Part shown: positions 45,928-53,964 of the stretch, one piece after another | Layout of the letters: every line of letters begins with the position of its first letter | Position numbering within the stretch: position 1 is the stretch's first letter | Assembly (NCBI GenBank): GCA_023416275.1 | Contig: JAEZIB010000053.1 | Location: 1-63,207, forward strand | Length of the DNA stretch: 63,207 nucleotides | Direction of reading: 5' to 3' | Origin: Bacillota bacterium | GTDB taxonomy: Bacteria > Bacillota > Clostridia > Acetivibrionales > DSM-1351 | Notes under the pieces: generated by a model | What the model saw: only the letters and a program-made list of their open reading frames with translations | Database searches by the model: none | What the model was told of the DNA's origin: nothing | Program-made: the position numbers and the translations under genes

Positions 45928-46686
45928 ATGAATATTATTAGTGTGGATGCTAGGAATATTGATATGGAACATATATGCTGTGCTATTTCAGATAAAAAGG
46001 GAGAAACGTGCGTTTCTTCAAAGAAGCAATGGATGAAAAAACAATTTAGAGAAGGTCTTGTTTTTAAAAAGCTTGATGCGAGAGGAAAAGTTTTTATAGA
46101 ATATATTCCTGCTGAAAATGCATGGTGTCCTATTGAGGCACAAGGGTATATTTTTATTAACTGTTTTTGGGTTTCAGGACAGTTTAAAGGTCAGGGGTAT
46201 GCTAATAAGCTATTGGAAGAATGCATTAACGATGCCAAAGCGCAAAACAAAAAAGGGCTTGTTATTCTCTCCTCTGCAAAGAAAATGCCGTTTTTATCAG
46301 ACCCCAAGTATTTAAAATATAAGGGTTTTACAGTCTGTGATGAGGCAAATCCTTATTATAGACTTTTATATCTGCCATTTAAAGAAAATGAGTTGAAACC
46401 CCAATTTAAGGATTGCTGTAAAAATGCTTCTATTGATGAAAATGGCATGGTTTTATATTATACAAATCAGTGTCCGCATACAGACAAGTATGCTCCTTTA
46501 ATAGCTGAAATTGCAAGAACGAAAGGTAAAAGCATAACTTTGATAAAAATTAGCTCAAGGGAACAGGCTCAAAACGCGCCAGCACCTTTTACAACCTATA
46601 GTTTCTTCCATAATGGCAAATTTGTAACCAATGAAATTTTCTCGGAAAGCAAGTTTGTAAAGTATTTAGAAGAATTAGAAGTGTGA
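45928..46686 (+). CDS. GNAT acetyltransferase with C-terminal YoaP-like domain
   Basis: A 252-aa protein. The start at 45928 has GAGGAG 7 nt upstream; that site overlaps an earlier ATG at 45913. Residues about 1-150 are a GNAT fold; the acetyl-CoA loop is SGQFKGQGYANKLLEE. The second part (about 165-252, from NGMVLYYTNQCPHTDKYAP) is a YoaP-like thioredoxin-fold domain; the CPHT motif may be a reactive Cys. Probably acetylates a small molecule or peptide, with the upstream GyrI-like protein as functional partner. Confidence 0.85.
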   Translation: MNIISVDARNIDMEHICCAISDKKGETCVSSKKQWMKKQFREGLVFKKLDARGKVFIEYIPAENAWCPIEAQGYIFINCFWVSGQFKGQGYANKLLEECINDAKAQNKKGLVILSSAKKMPFLSDPKYLKYKGFTVCDEANPYYRLLYLPFKENELKPQFKDCCKNASIDENGMVLYYTNQCPHTDKYAPLIAEIARTKGKSITLIKISSREQAQNAPAPFTTYSFFHNGKFVTNEIFSESKFVKYLEELEV

Positions 46687-46790
46687 AAAAATGGTTTAAT
46701 ATTTGTAATTGAGTAAGATTTTATCAAGAGACATATATGTAGCTTCTAATAATGATTCACTGCTACAAACAGCAATTTACTACTTTATTA

Positions 46791-47056
46791 CTCAACTTTC
46801 CCAGTTAAATTATAGGTGTTCAACTTATCAATGGAAAGTTGGGTTAGAAATAATTGCATAAATTAGTTGGCAAATCGAAGTTTTTTTGCTGGAAAACCGA
46901 CACGATGTCGGTTTCAGCACACCATGAACCATGGATGGTGAATGTGTGCGCCGGCTAAATTACTGAGATGAGCCATTACTAATTCGAGCAACTATTTCGG
47001 CAACAAACCATTGATAAGTTTGAACACCGATAGATTTTCTGTATGGGAAAGTTGAG
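46791..47056. mobile_element. 266-bp inverted-repeat element with 7-bp target duplication
   Basis: Ends CTCAACTTTCCCA and TGGGAAAGTTGAG are inverted, with homology extending about 60-75 bp inward on both sides (GGTGTTCAACTTATCAATGG and its partner). TTTATTA flanks both ends (46784-46790, 47057-47063) as a target-site duplication. The interior holds two strong hairpins: GCTG...ACCGACA/TGTCGGT...CAGC (46888-46918) and GCACA...CCAT/ATGG...TGTGC (46917-46949). No reading frame; a MITE mobilised in trans is the best reading. Confidence 0.85.
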
Positions 47057-47164
47057 TTTATTACTATATTCATTATTAAAAAAAAGTATATCAAATATTT
47101 AAATTTCTATAAGTTTAGGGGATAATAAAATAAAATAGAGAATATTAAGTATTGGAGGATTGCT

Positions 47165-47515
47165 ATGACCAAACATCAAATATATACAATGAGCTTTGCA
47201 AAAGTATATCCACTTTATGTTTTAAAGGCTGAGAAAAAAGGACGAACTAAATCAGAAGTTGACGAAATTATTCGTTGGTTGACCGGATATACTCAAGATG
47301 AGATGGAGGAACAATTAGAAAAGCAAACAGACGTTGAGACCTTCATTAAAGAAGCACCTCTTCTAAACCCATCAAGAACTCTAATAAAGGGAGTTGTTTG
47401 CGGTGTCAGGGTAGAAGAAATAAAAGAGCCTACGATGCAGGAAATCCGATATTTGGATAAGTTGATTGATGAATTAGCAAAAGGTAAGTCTATGGATAAA
47501 ATACTTAGAAGCTGA
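47165..47515 (+). CDS. DUF2200 family protein
   Basis: A 116-aa cytoplasmic protein: MTKHQIYTMSFAKVYPLYVL, KKGRTKSEVDEIIRWLTGYT and a C-terminal KLIDELAKGKSMDKIL all fit the short DUF2200 family. Function is not known. GGAGG lies 7 nt before the ATG. It stands alone, between the inverted-repeat element and the large PPDK-like gene. Confidence 0.85.
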   Translation: MTKHQIYTMSFAKVYPLYVLKAEKKGRTKSEVDEIIRWLTGYTQDEMEEQLEKQTDVETFIKEAPLLNPSRTLIKGVVCGVRVEEIKEPTMQEIRYLDKLIDELAKGKSMDKILRS

Positions 47516-47718
47516 ATGGACTTTCCAGTTAAAAAAATTGTAATGTTCTTATTAGTGGAAAGGTTAGGTAATAACAAGAAAAATATAGGTTTCATTATAA
47601 TATTTTGGTAATATTAATAATAAGAGAATTTTAAAAGGGCAAATACTCACTTATATGTATCTGCCAGATATGACTGGGGATTTGTATATAGGGAGCATAG
47701 TTAAGTGAAGGTTTAAAT

Positions 47719-50295
47719 ATGGATAATAATGGAATGGGGTGTGCTATGAATATAAACGACAAGGTAAGTACAGGCTTAAAGGGTTTTGATCAGGTGATTG
47801 ACAACCTTAGGCTTGGTGATAATGTAGTTTGGCAGGCAGATTCAATTTCGGATTATAAGAAAATGGTTGATCATTTTACTGCAAATGCAAAGCTGGATAA
47901 TATGAGATTGGTTTATATCCGCTTTGGCAGCCATGAACAGCTTCTTGAGGAAAGCCAGGATGTTATAGTTTATCGTATCGACGCTAATAAAGGGTTTGAA
48001 AGCTTTGCAACAGAAATATATAACTTGATAAAAAAAGAGGGCAAAAGAGTTTTTTATGTTTTTGATTGCCTGACTGATTTATTAAAATACTGGCATTCAG
48101 ATTTGATGATTGGTAATTTTTTCAAGGCTACCTGTCCATATCTGTATGAGCTGGATACTGTAGCATATTTTGCTATCATGAGAAACTTTCATACCTATAG
48201 TACAATTGCAGGTATACGTGAAACTACACAACTTTTGCTTGATTTATATCAGGTAAATAATAAAACATATATTCATCCTCTCAAGGTATGGCAGCGTTAT
48301 TCTCCTACCATGTTTTTTCCTCATTTGATTCAATGTCAGGAAGCTATCTGCATCACGGCCAGTTCTGACGCTTCTGAGTTGTTTACCAACATTCGCCGTG
48401 GTGAAAATCGGCTTGATTATTGGAATGTTATTTTTAACAGAGCCCAAAAGGTGCTGAATTATTCCCTTAAACGGCAGGAAGAAACGAAGAAACACTTAAT
48501 GTATATGCTGATAGGCAATGATTCCAGAATGTTCGATTTGTGTGACAGATATTTAACTTTAAAAGATATTCTCCTGATTGCATCCAGAGAAGTAGGAACC
48601 GGCTTTATTGGAGGAAAGAGTGTCGGTATGCTTTTGGCTAGAAAAATTATAGAGATTGAGGGAGAAGGTCATTTTACACCATTATTGGAACCGCATGATT
48701 CTTTTTATATTGGGTCGGATGTTTTTTACACATATATTGTACAAAATGGCTGGTGGAGGCTTCGTGCAAAGCAAAAGACGAAGGACGGATATTATAAGTA
48801 TGCGCCTGAACTCAAGGATAAACTCTTGAACGGAAAGTTCCCTAAGGACATTCAGGAACAGTTTATTCAAATGTTGGAATATTTCGGTCAATCTCCAATT
48901 ATAATACGTTCTAGCTCTCTGCTTGAAGATAATTTTGGAAATGCATTTGCAGGGAAATATGAAAGTGTTTTCTGCGTTAATCAAGGTACTCCCGAGGATC
49001 GGTATGAAGCTTTTGAGAGGGCCATTCGTACAGTTTATGCAAGTACAATGAATGAGGATGCTCTCAACTATAGGATGAACAGGGGACTTTTTGAACAGGA
49101 CGAACAAATGGCGATATTGGTTCAGCGTGTTTCCGGCGAACAGTATGGAGAATACTTCTTCCCCCATATTGCTGGTGTTGGAAATTCTTCTAATCTTTAT
49201 GTTTGGGATGAAAGCATTGACGCGAATTCAGGGATGCTTCGGCTGGTATTCGGACTTGGTACAAGGGCAGTTGACAGGACAAATGGTGATTATGTGAAGG
49301 TTGTATGCTTGGATGATCCTTTACGGATTCCCCCGATGAATTATGAAGATCAGAATAAATTTTCTCAGCATCGATTAGATACGCTTTCTTTTCCAGATAA
49401 TGCTTTAGTAGTCAGAGACTTGAAGGATATTCAGCCTCTCGATTTAAAAACAGATAAGAAGCTATTTATGAGTCCTGATTATATAACAGCCGCTCGGATG
49501 CGTGAGCTGGGATATACTGATAGAAAGATTATGGATATTTTAGATTTCAAAAAAATGTTTACCGATACTGATATCATGTCTGTAATGAGAGAAATGCTGG
49601 CGTTATTGTCAAAAGCGTATGATTACCCTGTTGACATTGAATTCACAGCTAATTTTAAAAAAGACAATAGTTATAAAATCAATATTTTGCAATGCCGCCC
49701 GTTACAAACCAAGGGCTTAGGTAATACAGTGAAAATACCGGAGCTGACGAATGACAAGGATTGCTTTATCTCCCAAAAAGGAAACTTTATGGGGGGAAGT
49801 GTACGGCTGTCGATTGATTTTGTCGTATTTATTCAGGCCGATACTTACTTGGAGCTGAACGAGCAGGGGAAATATGCTGTTGCCAGACAGATTGGACTGA
49901 TAAACAAGGAAATAAAAGGTAAAAATGTCATGCTGGTGGGCCCGGGCAGATGGGGGAGCACAACACCGTCATTAGGCATACCTGTGAATTATGCTGAATT
50001 GTGCAATATGATGGTTATTTGCGAATATTCATCGGAAAAAGCGGGTTTTATGCCCGAACTATCGTATGGGAGCCATTTTTTTCAGGATATAGTTGAAGCG
50101 GGAATTTTTTATGTGGCAATTTTTGATGGACATAAAGATGTAATATTTAACCCTAACCGTATTCTAAAAGAGGAAAACATGATATCCTCTTTACTACCAC
50201 AAGGCAATCAATTTTCAGATGTAATTCATATCGCTAAAACCGAAGGCATGGAGATATATTCCGATATTGTAACACAAAAGCTTCTATGCAGATAA
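47719..50295 (+). CDS. KaiC-like / PEP-pyruvate-binding (PPDK N-type) fusion protein
   Basis: An 858-aa cytoplasmic protein. Residues about 1-230 resemble a KaiC/RecA-like ATPase (STGLKGFDQVIDNLRLGDNV) but the Walker A loop is missing (WQADSISDYKK instead of GxxxxGKT). From about 290 an ATP-grasp domain of the PPDK/PEP-synthase type follows: FIGGKSVGMLLARKI, IIIRSSSLLEDNFGNAFAGK and ILQCRPLQ. The phosphohistidine swivel domain and the PEP-binding barrel are absent; instead there is an unknown C-terminal domain (VMLVGPGRWGSTTPSLGIPV). It may phosphorylate or ligate something using ATP, with the degenerate KaiC part as a sensor. ATG 47746 is an alternative start. Confidence 0.72.
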   Translation: MDNNGMGCAMNINDKVSTGLKGFDQVIDNLRLGDNVVWQADSISDYKKMVDHFTANAKLDNMRLVYIRFGSHEQLLEESQDVIVYRIDANKGFESFATEIYNLIKKEGKRVFYVFDCLTDLLKYWHSDLMIGNFFKATCPYLYELDTVAYFAIMRNFHTYSTIAGIRETTQLLLDLYQVNNKTYIHPLKVWQRYSPTMFFPHLIQCQEAICITASSDASELFTNIRRGENRLDYWNVIFNRAQKVLNYSLKRQEETKKHLMYMLIGNDSRMFDLCDRYLTLKDILLIASREVGTGFIGGKSVGMLLARKIIEIEGEGHFTPLLEPHDSFYIGSDVFYTYIVQNGWWRLRAKQKTKDGYYKYAPELKDKLLNGKFPKDIQEQFIQMLEYFGQSPIIIRSSSLLEDNFGNAFAGKYESVFCVNQGTPEDRYEAFERAIRTVYASTMNEDALNYRMNRGLFEQDEQMAILVQRVSGEQYGEYFFPHIAGVGNSSNLYVWDESIDANSGMLRLVFGLGTRAVDRTNGDYVKVVCLDDPLRIPPMNYEDQNKFSQHRLDTLSFPDNALVVRDLKDIQPLDLKTDKKLFMSPDYITAARMRELGYTDRKIMDILDFKKMFTDTDIMSVMREMLALLSKAYDYPVDIEFTANFKKDNSYKINILQCRPLQTKGLGNTVKIPELTNDKDCFISQKGNFMGGSVRLSIDFVVFIQADTYLELNEQGKYAVARQIGLINKEIKGKNVMLVGPGRWGSTTPSLGIPVNYAELCNMMVICEYSSEKAGFMPELSYGSHFFQDIVEAGIFYVAIFDGHKDVIFNPNRILKEENMISSLLPQGNQFSDVIHIAKTEGMEIYSDIVTQKLLCR

Positions 50296-50314
50296 AGGAC
50301 AGGACGGCAGAACC

Positions 50315-50461
50315 ATGCTGTCTGTAATATGTTTAAGCAAATTAAAAAATTCAGAATTGATAACCTACGTAGGAATGGGGCATGGTCTGCCAATGCAATT
50401 ATGGTCAGAGTTTGCTAATAGAATTGCCAATCTTATACAAAGAGTGGAATCCTACAGGTAA
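50315..50461 (+). pseudogene. C-terminal remnant of an alpha/beta-hydrolase
   Basis: A 48-codon frame contains ITYVGMGHGLPMQLWSEF and ANRIANLI, matching the end of alpha/beta-hydrolases (catalytic His in GMGHDLP, then W..I...I). The nucleophile part is gone and no ribosome binding site precedes it. A leftover of a deleted gene. Confidence 0.55.
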
Positions 50462-50598
50462 ATTCGACTTCATAGATAGGTGGATATTAATAGAAAACAT
50501 AATAGCAATAATTGTATGTACTAGGAAGGCTATTTGCTAATGGTAGAGAAACATATAATGGAAGCAACATGCTAATCATAAAGGGAAGGGGATAGGAA

Positions 50599-51033
50599 GT
50601 GAATATAATTAATGAACAGGCATCGTCAACATTATCGCACACTGAGCCATTTTATCATGGCACCAAAGCTGCTTTGAAGCCTGGAGATTTACTGGTGCCA
50701 GGCTATAGCTCTAACTATGGTGAGAGAAAGAAAGCTAACTATGTCTATTTGACCGCAACATTGGATGCGGCTACTTGGGGAGCAGAACTGGCAGTGGGTG
50801 ACCAGCCAGGTCGAATTTATCGTGTAGAGCCTACAGGACCAATTGAGGATGACCCCAATCTGACAAACAAGAAGTTTCCGGGGAATCCAACGAAATCCTA
50901 CCGAACTCAGCACCCACTTCGAGTAGTTGAAGAGGTTTTGGACTGGAAGGGACACTCTCCAGAGGCACTAAAAGCCATGCGAGATCAACTTGAAGAGCTT
51001 AAGCGGCTTGGTATCGAAGCAATCAACGAGTGA
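50599..51033 (+). CDS. arr: Rifampin ADP-ribosyltransferase
   Basis: A 144-aa enzyme that transfers ADP-ribose from NAD+ to the C23 hydroxyl of rifamycins and inactivates them. Family blocks are clear: FYHGTKA with His20, YVYLTATLDAATWGAELA with Tyr50, VEPTGPIEDDPN with Asp84/85, and KFPGNPTKSYRTQHPLRVV. The GTG start follows AAGGGG; a later ATG at 50611 would remove only 4 residues. Length is normal for Arr (about 140 aa). It is flanked by a hydrolase remnant and a tandem-repeat gene, in a region of acquired or decaying resistance functions. Confidence 0.93.
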   Translation: MNIINEQASSTLSHTEPFYHGTKAALKPGDLLVPGYSSNYGERKKANYVYLTATLDAATWGAELAVGDQPGRIYRVEPTGPIEDDPNLTNKKFPGNPTKSYRTQHPLRVVEEVLDWKGHSPEALKAMRDQLEELKRLGIEAINE

Positions 51034-51072
51034 GCACGTTGTAATGGATAATTCTAATTTGAGGTAAATAAA

Positions 51073-51441
51073 ATGGAAATCAAATATACAAACAAAGAAT
51101 TAGAAGAAGCTCTGCAAGTTGTTTCTTCAACTATCGGTAGATGTGAAAAGGCACAGCCTAAATTTGTGGAGTGTACCCCACAGTACACACTACTTAAGAA
51201 TAGAATAAAAGCATTATATATATCAAAATCATTGATAAATAATGAAAATGTAATGGGCAGTTATACAAAAGAAGATTTAATGGAAGCATTACGCCCCGTA
51301 TCTTCAATTATCAGCAAATGTGAAAAAGCGCAGCAAAAATTTACTGAGGGAACATCACATCATACTCGTTTAAAGAAAATGATAAAAGCAATGCATATTT
51401 CAAAATCTTTGATAGCAGAGGAAATTAATAAAAGAGGTTAA
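51073..51441 (+). CDS. Small protein made of two tandem 49-residue repeats
   Basis: A 122-aa protein. Residues about 5-54 and 64-113 are copies of each other: YTNKELEEAL / YTKEDLMEAL, CEKAQPKF / CEKAQQKF, LLKNRIKALYISKSLI / RLKKMIKAMHISKSLI. Each repeat is helical and Lys-rich with one conserved Cys. No known family recognised. GAGGT lies upstream of the ATG; it begins 39 bp after arr and is closed by a terminator, so it may be co-transcribed with arr. Confidence 0.75.
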   Translation: MEIKYTNKELEEALQVVSSTIGRCEKAQPKFVECTPQYTLLKNRIKALYISKSLINNENVMGSYTKEDLMEALRPVSSIISKCEKAQQKFTEGTSHHTRLKKMIKAMHISKSLIAEEINKRG

Positions 51442-51498
51442 TTTTCCGTTTATCAGTAATATTATTCCGAGAATAGCGTAATCTGATAAATTATGAAT

Positions 51499-51544
51499 AA
51501 AGCACGGCAGCTTGCGCTTGATTGCAAGGTGCTATGCTTTTTTT
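51499..51544 (+). terminator. Intrinsic terminator after the arr / repeat-protein pair
   Basis: AAAGC...CTTGC pairs with GCAAG...GCTTT over a mismatched stem, then a run of seven T. Confidence 0.8.
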
Positions 51545-51888
51545 ATAATTGGATTTAAAGCACATATACCGTCATTTCTGATTAATTCCGTGGTAAGCCT
51601 GCCTCTATAAACTGATACCTTTTCTGTGTAAAAGTATCCAGTATTGATTTTGTAATAAAAATAAAACTATTATACATATTATTAAATTCAATGACGAACG
51701 GTTCAAAGCGTTTGTCTACTAGTCGAATTAATCCGGGTTTGAACACTATCTTGATTTGAATTCCATTTTAACTTCAGGATACTTTTAGCCTTAAAAACTA
51801 AACTATCGGCATTCAGTCTGGAAACTAACTTTAGGTATATTTTTTGGTTTATCAAAAATATACCTATTTACAACTACGCTACTCTGTG
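51545..51888. other. Intergenic stretch before the PadR operon
   Basis: AT-rich with no gene seen. One hairpin is present: GACGAACG-N8-CGTTTGTC near 51693-51716. No element-family repeat recognised. Confidence 0.35.
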
Positions 51889-51908
51889 TTACTATATACT
51901 AGTAGTAA
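51889..51908 (+). promoter_or_regulatory. Candidate PadR operator
   Basis: TTACTA-N8-TAGTAA, an inverted repeat with the spacing common to PadR sites, 46 bp before the regulator's TTG start. Confidence 0.5.
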
Positions 51909-51953
51909 GTAATACTGAATACAAGTTATACAGAATAGCAAGGAGGGGTTACG

Positions 51954-52277
51954 TTGGAGAACCTTACAGAAATGCTCAAAGGTGTGCTGGAGGGCTGTGT
52001 ACTTGAAATTATCAGCCATGAGGAAGTTTACGGTTACGAGATAACGCGGAGGCTGAATGCCCTCGGATTTTCGGATGTTGTAGATGGTACAGTTTATACC
52101 ATCTTGGTACGGCTTGAGAAAAACAAGCTGGTGGAAATTACAAAAAAACCATCTGATATGGGACCACCTCGAAAGTTTTTTGCGCTCAACGATGCGGGGC
52201 ACGAGGAACTGAGGAGGTTTTGGGAAAGATGGGAATTCATATCAGCTAAAATTAACCAATTAAAGGAGGAAAAGTAA
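51954..52277 (+). CDS. PadR-family transcriptional regulator
   Basis: A 107-aa winged-helix regulator: LKGVLEGCVLEIISHEEVYG, YEITRRLNALGFSDVVDGTV and TKKPSDMGPPRKFFALNDAG are the PadR core. The start is TTG 51954, 7 nt after AAGGAGG; the next Met would cut into helix 1. PadR-DUF1048-ABC operons control drug export, and DUF1048 genes follow here, but the exporter itself is deleted. Confidence 0.9.
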   Translation: MENLTEMLKGVLEGCVLEIISHEEVYGYEITRRLNALGFSDVVDGTVYTILVRLEKNKLVEITKKPSDMGPPRKFFALNDAGHEELRRFWERWEFISAKINQLKEEK

Positions 52278-52279
52278 CA

Positions 52280-52651
52280 ATGCTTGATTCTATTATAAAA
52301 TTAATAATAGGTGACTTAGAAGAAAAACGGGAATATAAACAAATGATGAAGAGTGTTGACGCCCTGCCAAAGGATTATAAGTTTGCATTTCGTAAAATTC
52401 AACATTAAATGTATAGTGTTAACCCTCCTGATGTTGATATGACTATGCTTACGTACATGAAGATGTTTAGGGACTTACTAGAGTTATTTGAAGCAAGTGT
52501 AGCAGAAGGCAGGCAGGTGCTTGATGTCATAGGCAGTGACGTGGGCAAGTTTTGTGATGAATTTATGCGTGCGTCTGCAACCAATACTGAAACACAGCGA
52601 AAGAAACTAAACAAAGAGATTATGGAAAAATTTAATAAGGAGGAGCAATAA
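52280..52651 (+). pseudogene. DUF1048 gene interrupted by an in-frame TAA
   Basis: ATG 52280 opens MLDSIIKLIIGDLEEKREYK, a DUF1048 start, but a TAA at 52406-52408 stops it after 42 codons. The frame continues after the stop into the rest of the domain (LLELFEASVAEGRQVLDVIG). Alignment with the paralogue downstream (KIHEYMWS versus KIQH*MYS) places the stop at a Tyr codon, so one base change explains it. Either a pseudogene or two fragments. Confidence 0.85.
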
Positions 52652-52653
52652 CG

Positions 52654-53007
52654 ATGCTGGAACTCATCAAAAAATTAATCGGTGATAAAAAAGAGTATAG
52701 AGAGCAAATGGCAAGGGTAGAAGCGCTTCCTGAAGACTATAGATTTGTATTTAAAAAAATTCATGAATACATGTGGTCTTTTGCTGTAGGAGACGGCTCT
52801 GACATGTTGAAAACTCAGCACGAAATGATAGAGTTGTTTGAAGCCAGTGTGGCTGATGGCAAGCACATTCTCGATGTGACAGGCAAGGATGTTGCTGGGT
52901 TCTGCGACGATTTTTTGCGCGACACAAAAAAGTGGACCGATAACTTTAGCAAAAAATTAAACCGCGACATGATGAACAGATTAGGTGGGGGGAGCGATTC
53001 TAAATGA
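52654..53007 (+). CDS. DUF1048 family protein
   Basis: A 117-aa intact DUF1048 protein: LIKKLIGDKKEYREQMARVE, LPEDYRFVFKKIHEYMW and GKDVAGFCDDFLRDTKKW. The family is a short helical protein of unknown role, usually encoded between a PadR regulator and an ABC exporter. It overlaps the ATPase remnant (ATGA) and is a paralogue of the interrupted gene just upstream. With the exporter lost it has no clear job. Confidence 0.85.
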   Translation: MLELIKKLIGDKKEYREQMARVEALPEDYRFVFKKIHEYMWSFAVGDGSDMLKTQHEMIELFEASVADGKHILDVTGKDVAGFCDDFLRDTKKWTDNFSKKLNRDMMNRLGGGSDSK

Positions 53008-53176
53008 AAGACATTGCAATTCAAGTAATAGATTTAAAAAAGTCCTACAAATACACTCATTATTAGCTTGTCAGCCAGTCGGCAACGATATATGCATTGC
53101 CCTCGTGTGGTGCATAGGTATCATGATTATTGCTTACTTATTTGCCATTAAAGCGTATCGTCGCATTAAAAACTAA
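53004..53176 (+). pseudogene. Deletion scar joining an ABC ATPase start to an ABC-2 permease end
   Basis: ATG 53004 opens MKDIAIQVIDLKKSYK, the N-terminus of an ABC export ATPase, and stops at TAG 53064 after 20 codons. Immediately after, in another frame (about 53069-53176), the sequence encodes QPVGNDICIALVWCIGIMII and AYLFAIKAYRRIKN, the last helix and tail of an ABC-2 permease. About 1.5-2 kb of ATPase and permease sequence must have been removed between the two. Confidence 0.8.
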
Positions 53177-53357
53177 AAGTAGGGCTATCCCTCAACGTCC
53201 CTTGAATTTGACTACTTACTGTAGAAATTGACATTTTCTTTGGTTTGTATACTGCCAGAAAAGCGGCTAAGCTTAATCCTATTGTGGAATTAAGAAATGA
53301 GTAAATATTTCATTTATATACTCGTAACTAAATTATCTATATAAAATTGACATACGT

Positions 53358-53391
53358 AAAAGTATCAGACTACTATCGTTTGATACTTTTT
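53358..53391 (+). terminator. Intrinsic terminator
   Basis: AAAAGTATCA pairs with TGATACTTTT around a 13-nt loop, followed by T. It ends the PadR/DUF1048 transcript. Confidence 0.8.
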
Positions 53392-53469
53392 GTGCCCTTT
53401 TTAGAAAGTGGAGCTTATGCATGTTGTTAAATTTGAAGTATAATACATTTCTCAATATTGACATAAAAC

Positions 53470-53481
53470 ATAACATGTTAT
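53470..53481 (+). promoter_or_regulatory. Palindromic MarR operator candidate
   Basis: ATAACATGTTAT, a perfect 12-bp palindrome, 40 bp before the MarR start. Confidence 0.6.
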
Positions 53482-53520
53482 ATATTTAATGGGCAATACG
53501 TTATACTAAGGGAGAAAGAT

Positions 53521-53964
53521 ATGAAATTAGCAGGTATTAGTGAAGAATATGCAATTTATGGAACACTGTTTTCTTTAAGTAATAGAATTCAAACCCTTGG
53601 TGACAAAGAATTTACAGATATTACGATGAAACAACATTTTTTGATGCTTGCACTTGGAATGTTTGAAAATCCACCTACATTAAAAGAAATGGCTGAGCTT
53701 ATTGGCTGTTCCTATCAAAATGTAAAAAGGATGGCGGAGCATTTACAGAAGGAAAAATTCTTAAATATTATACAGGACTGCAAGGACAAACGAAAATTGT
53801 TGCTTGTATCTACTGGTAAATTAGAAAAAATGGCGGCTTCTAATCCTGAAAAAGCGACAGCATTTATGTCGCAACTCTACAAGAACATACCTAAAGAAGA
53901 TTTGATGTCTACCTTAAATACATTAATGAAAATGGACCAGAACATTGGAGGTATTATAGAATGA
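53521..53964 (+). CDS. MarR-family transcriptional regulator
   Basis: A 147-aa winged-helix regulator: MKQHFLMLALGMFENPPTLK, EMAELIGCSYQNVKRMAEHL and QDCKDKRKLLLVSTGKLEK (the basic wing). Such proteins repress efflux or membrane-protein genes and are released by phenolic or drug ligands. It overlaps the next membrane-protein gene by 4 bp and a perfect palindrome lies upstream, so autoregulation of the pair is likely. Confidence 0.88.
   Translation: MKLAGISEEYAIYGTLFSLSNRIQTLGDKEFTDITMKQHFLMLALGMFENPPTLKEMAELIGCSYQNVKRMAEHLQKEKFLNIIQDCKDKRKLLLVSTGKLEKMAASNPEKATAFMSQLYKNIPKEDLMSTLNTLMKMDQNIGGIIE

Larger units (their letters stand above)
53177..53520. other. Intergenic stretch with terminator and MarR operator
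   Basis: No gene. It contains the hairpin terminator at 53358-53391, then the palindrome at 53470-53481, then AAGGGAGAAAG as ribosome binding site for the MarR gene. Confidence 0.6.

Noticed and set aside
53181..53215. Copy of the CTCAAC element (CTCAACGTCCCTTG)
   Set aside because: Only the first dozen bases match; the rest of the unit is absent.
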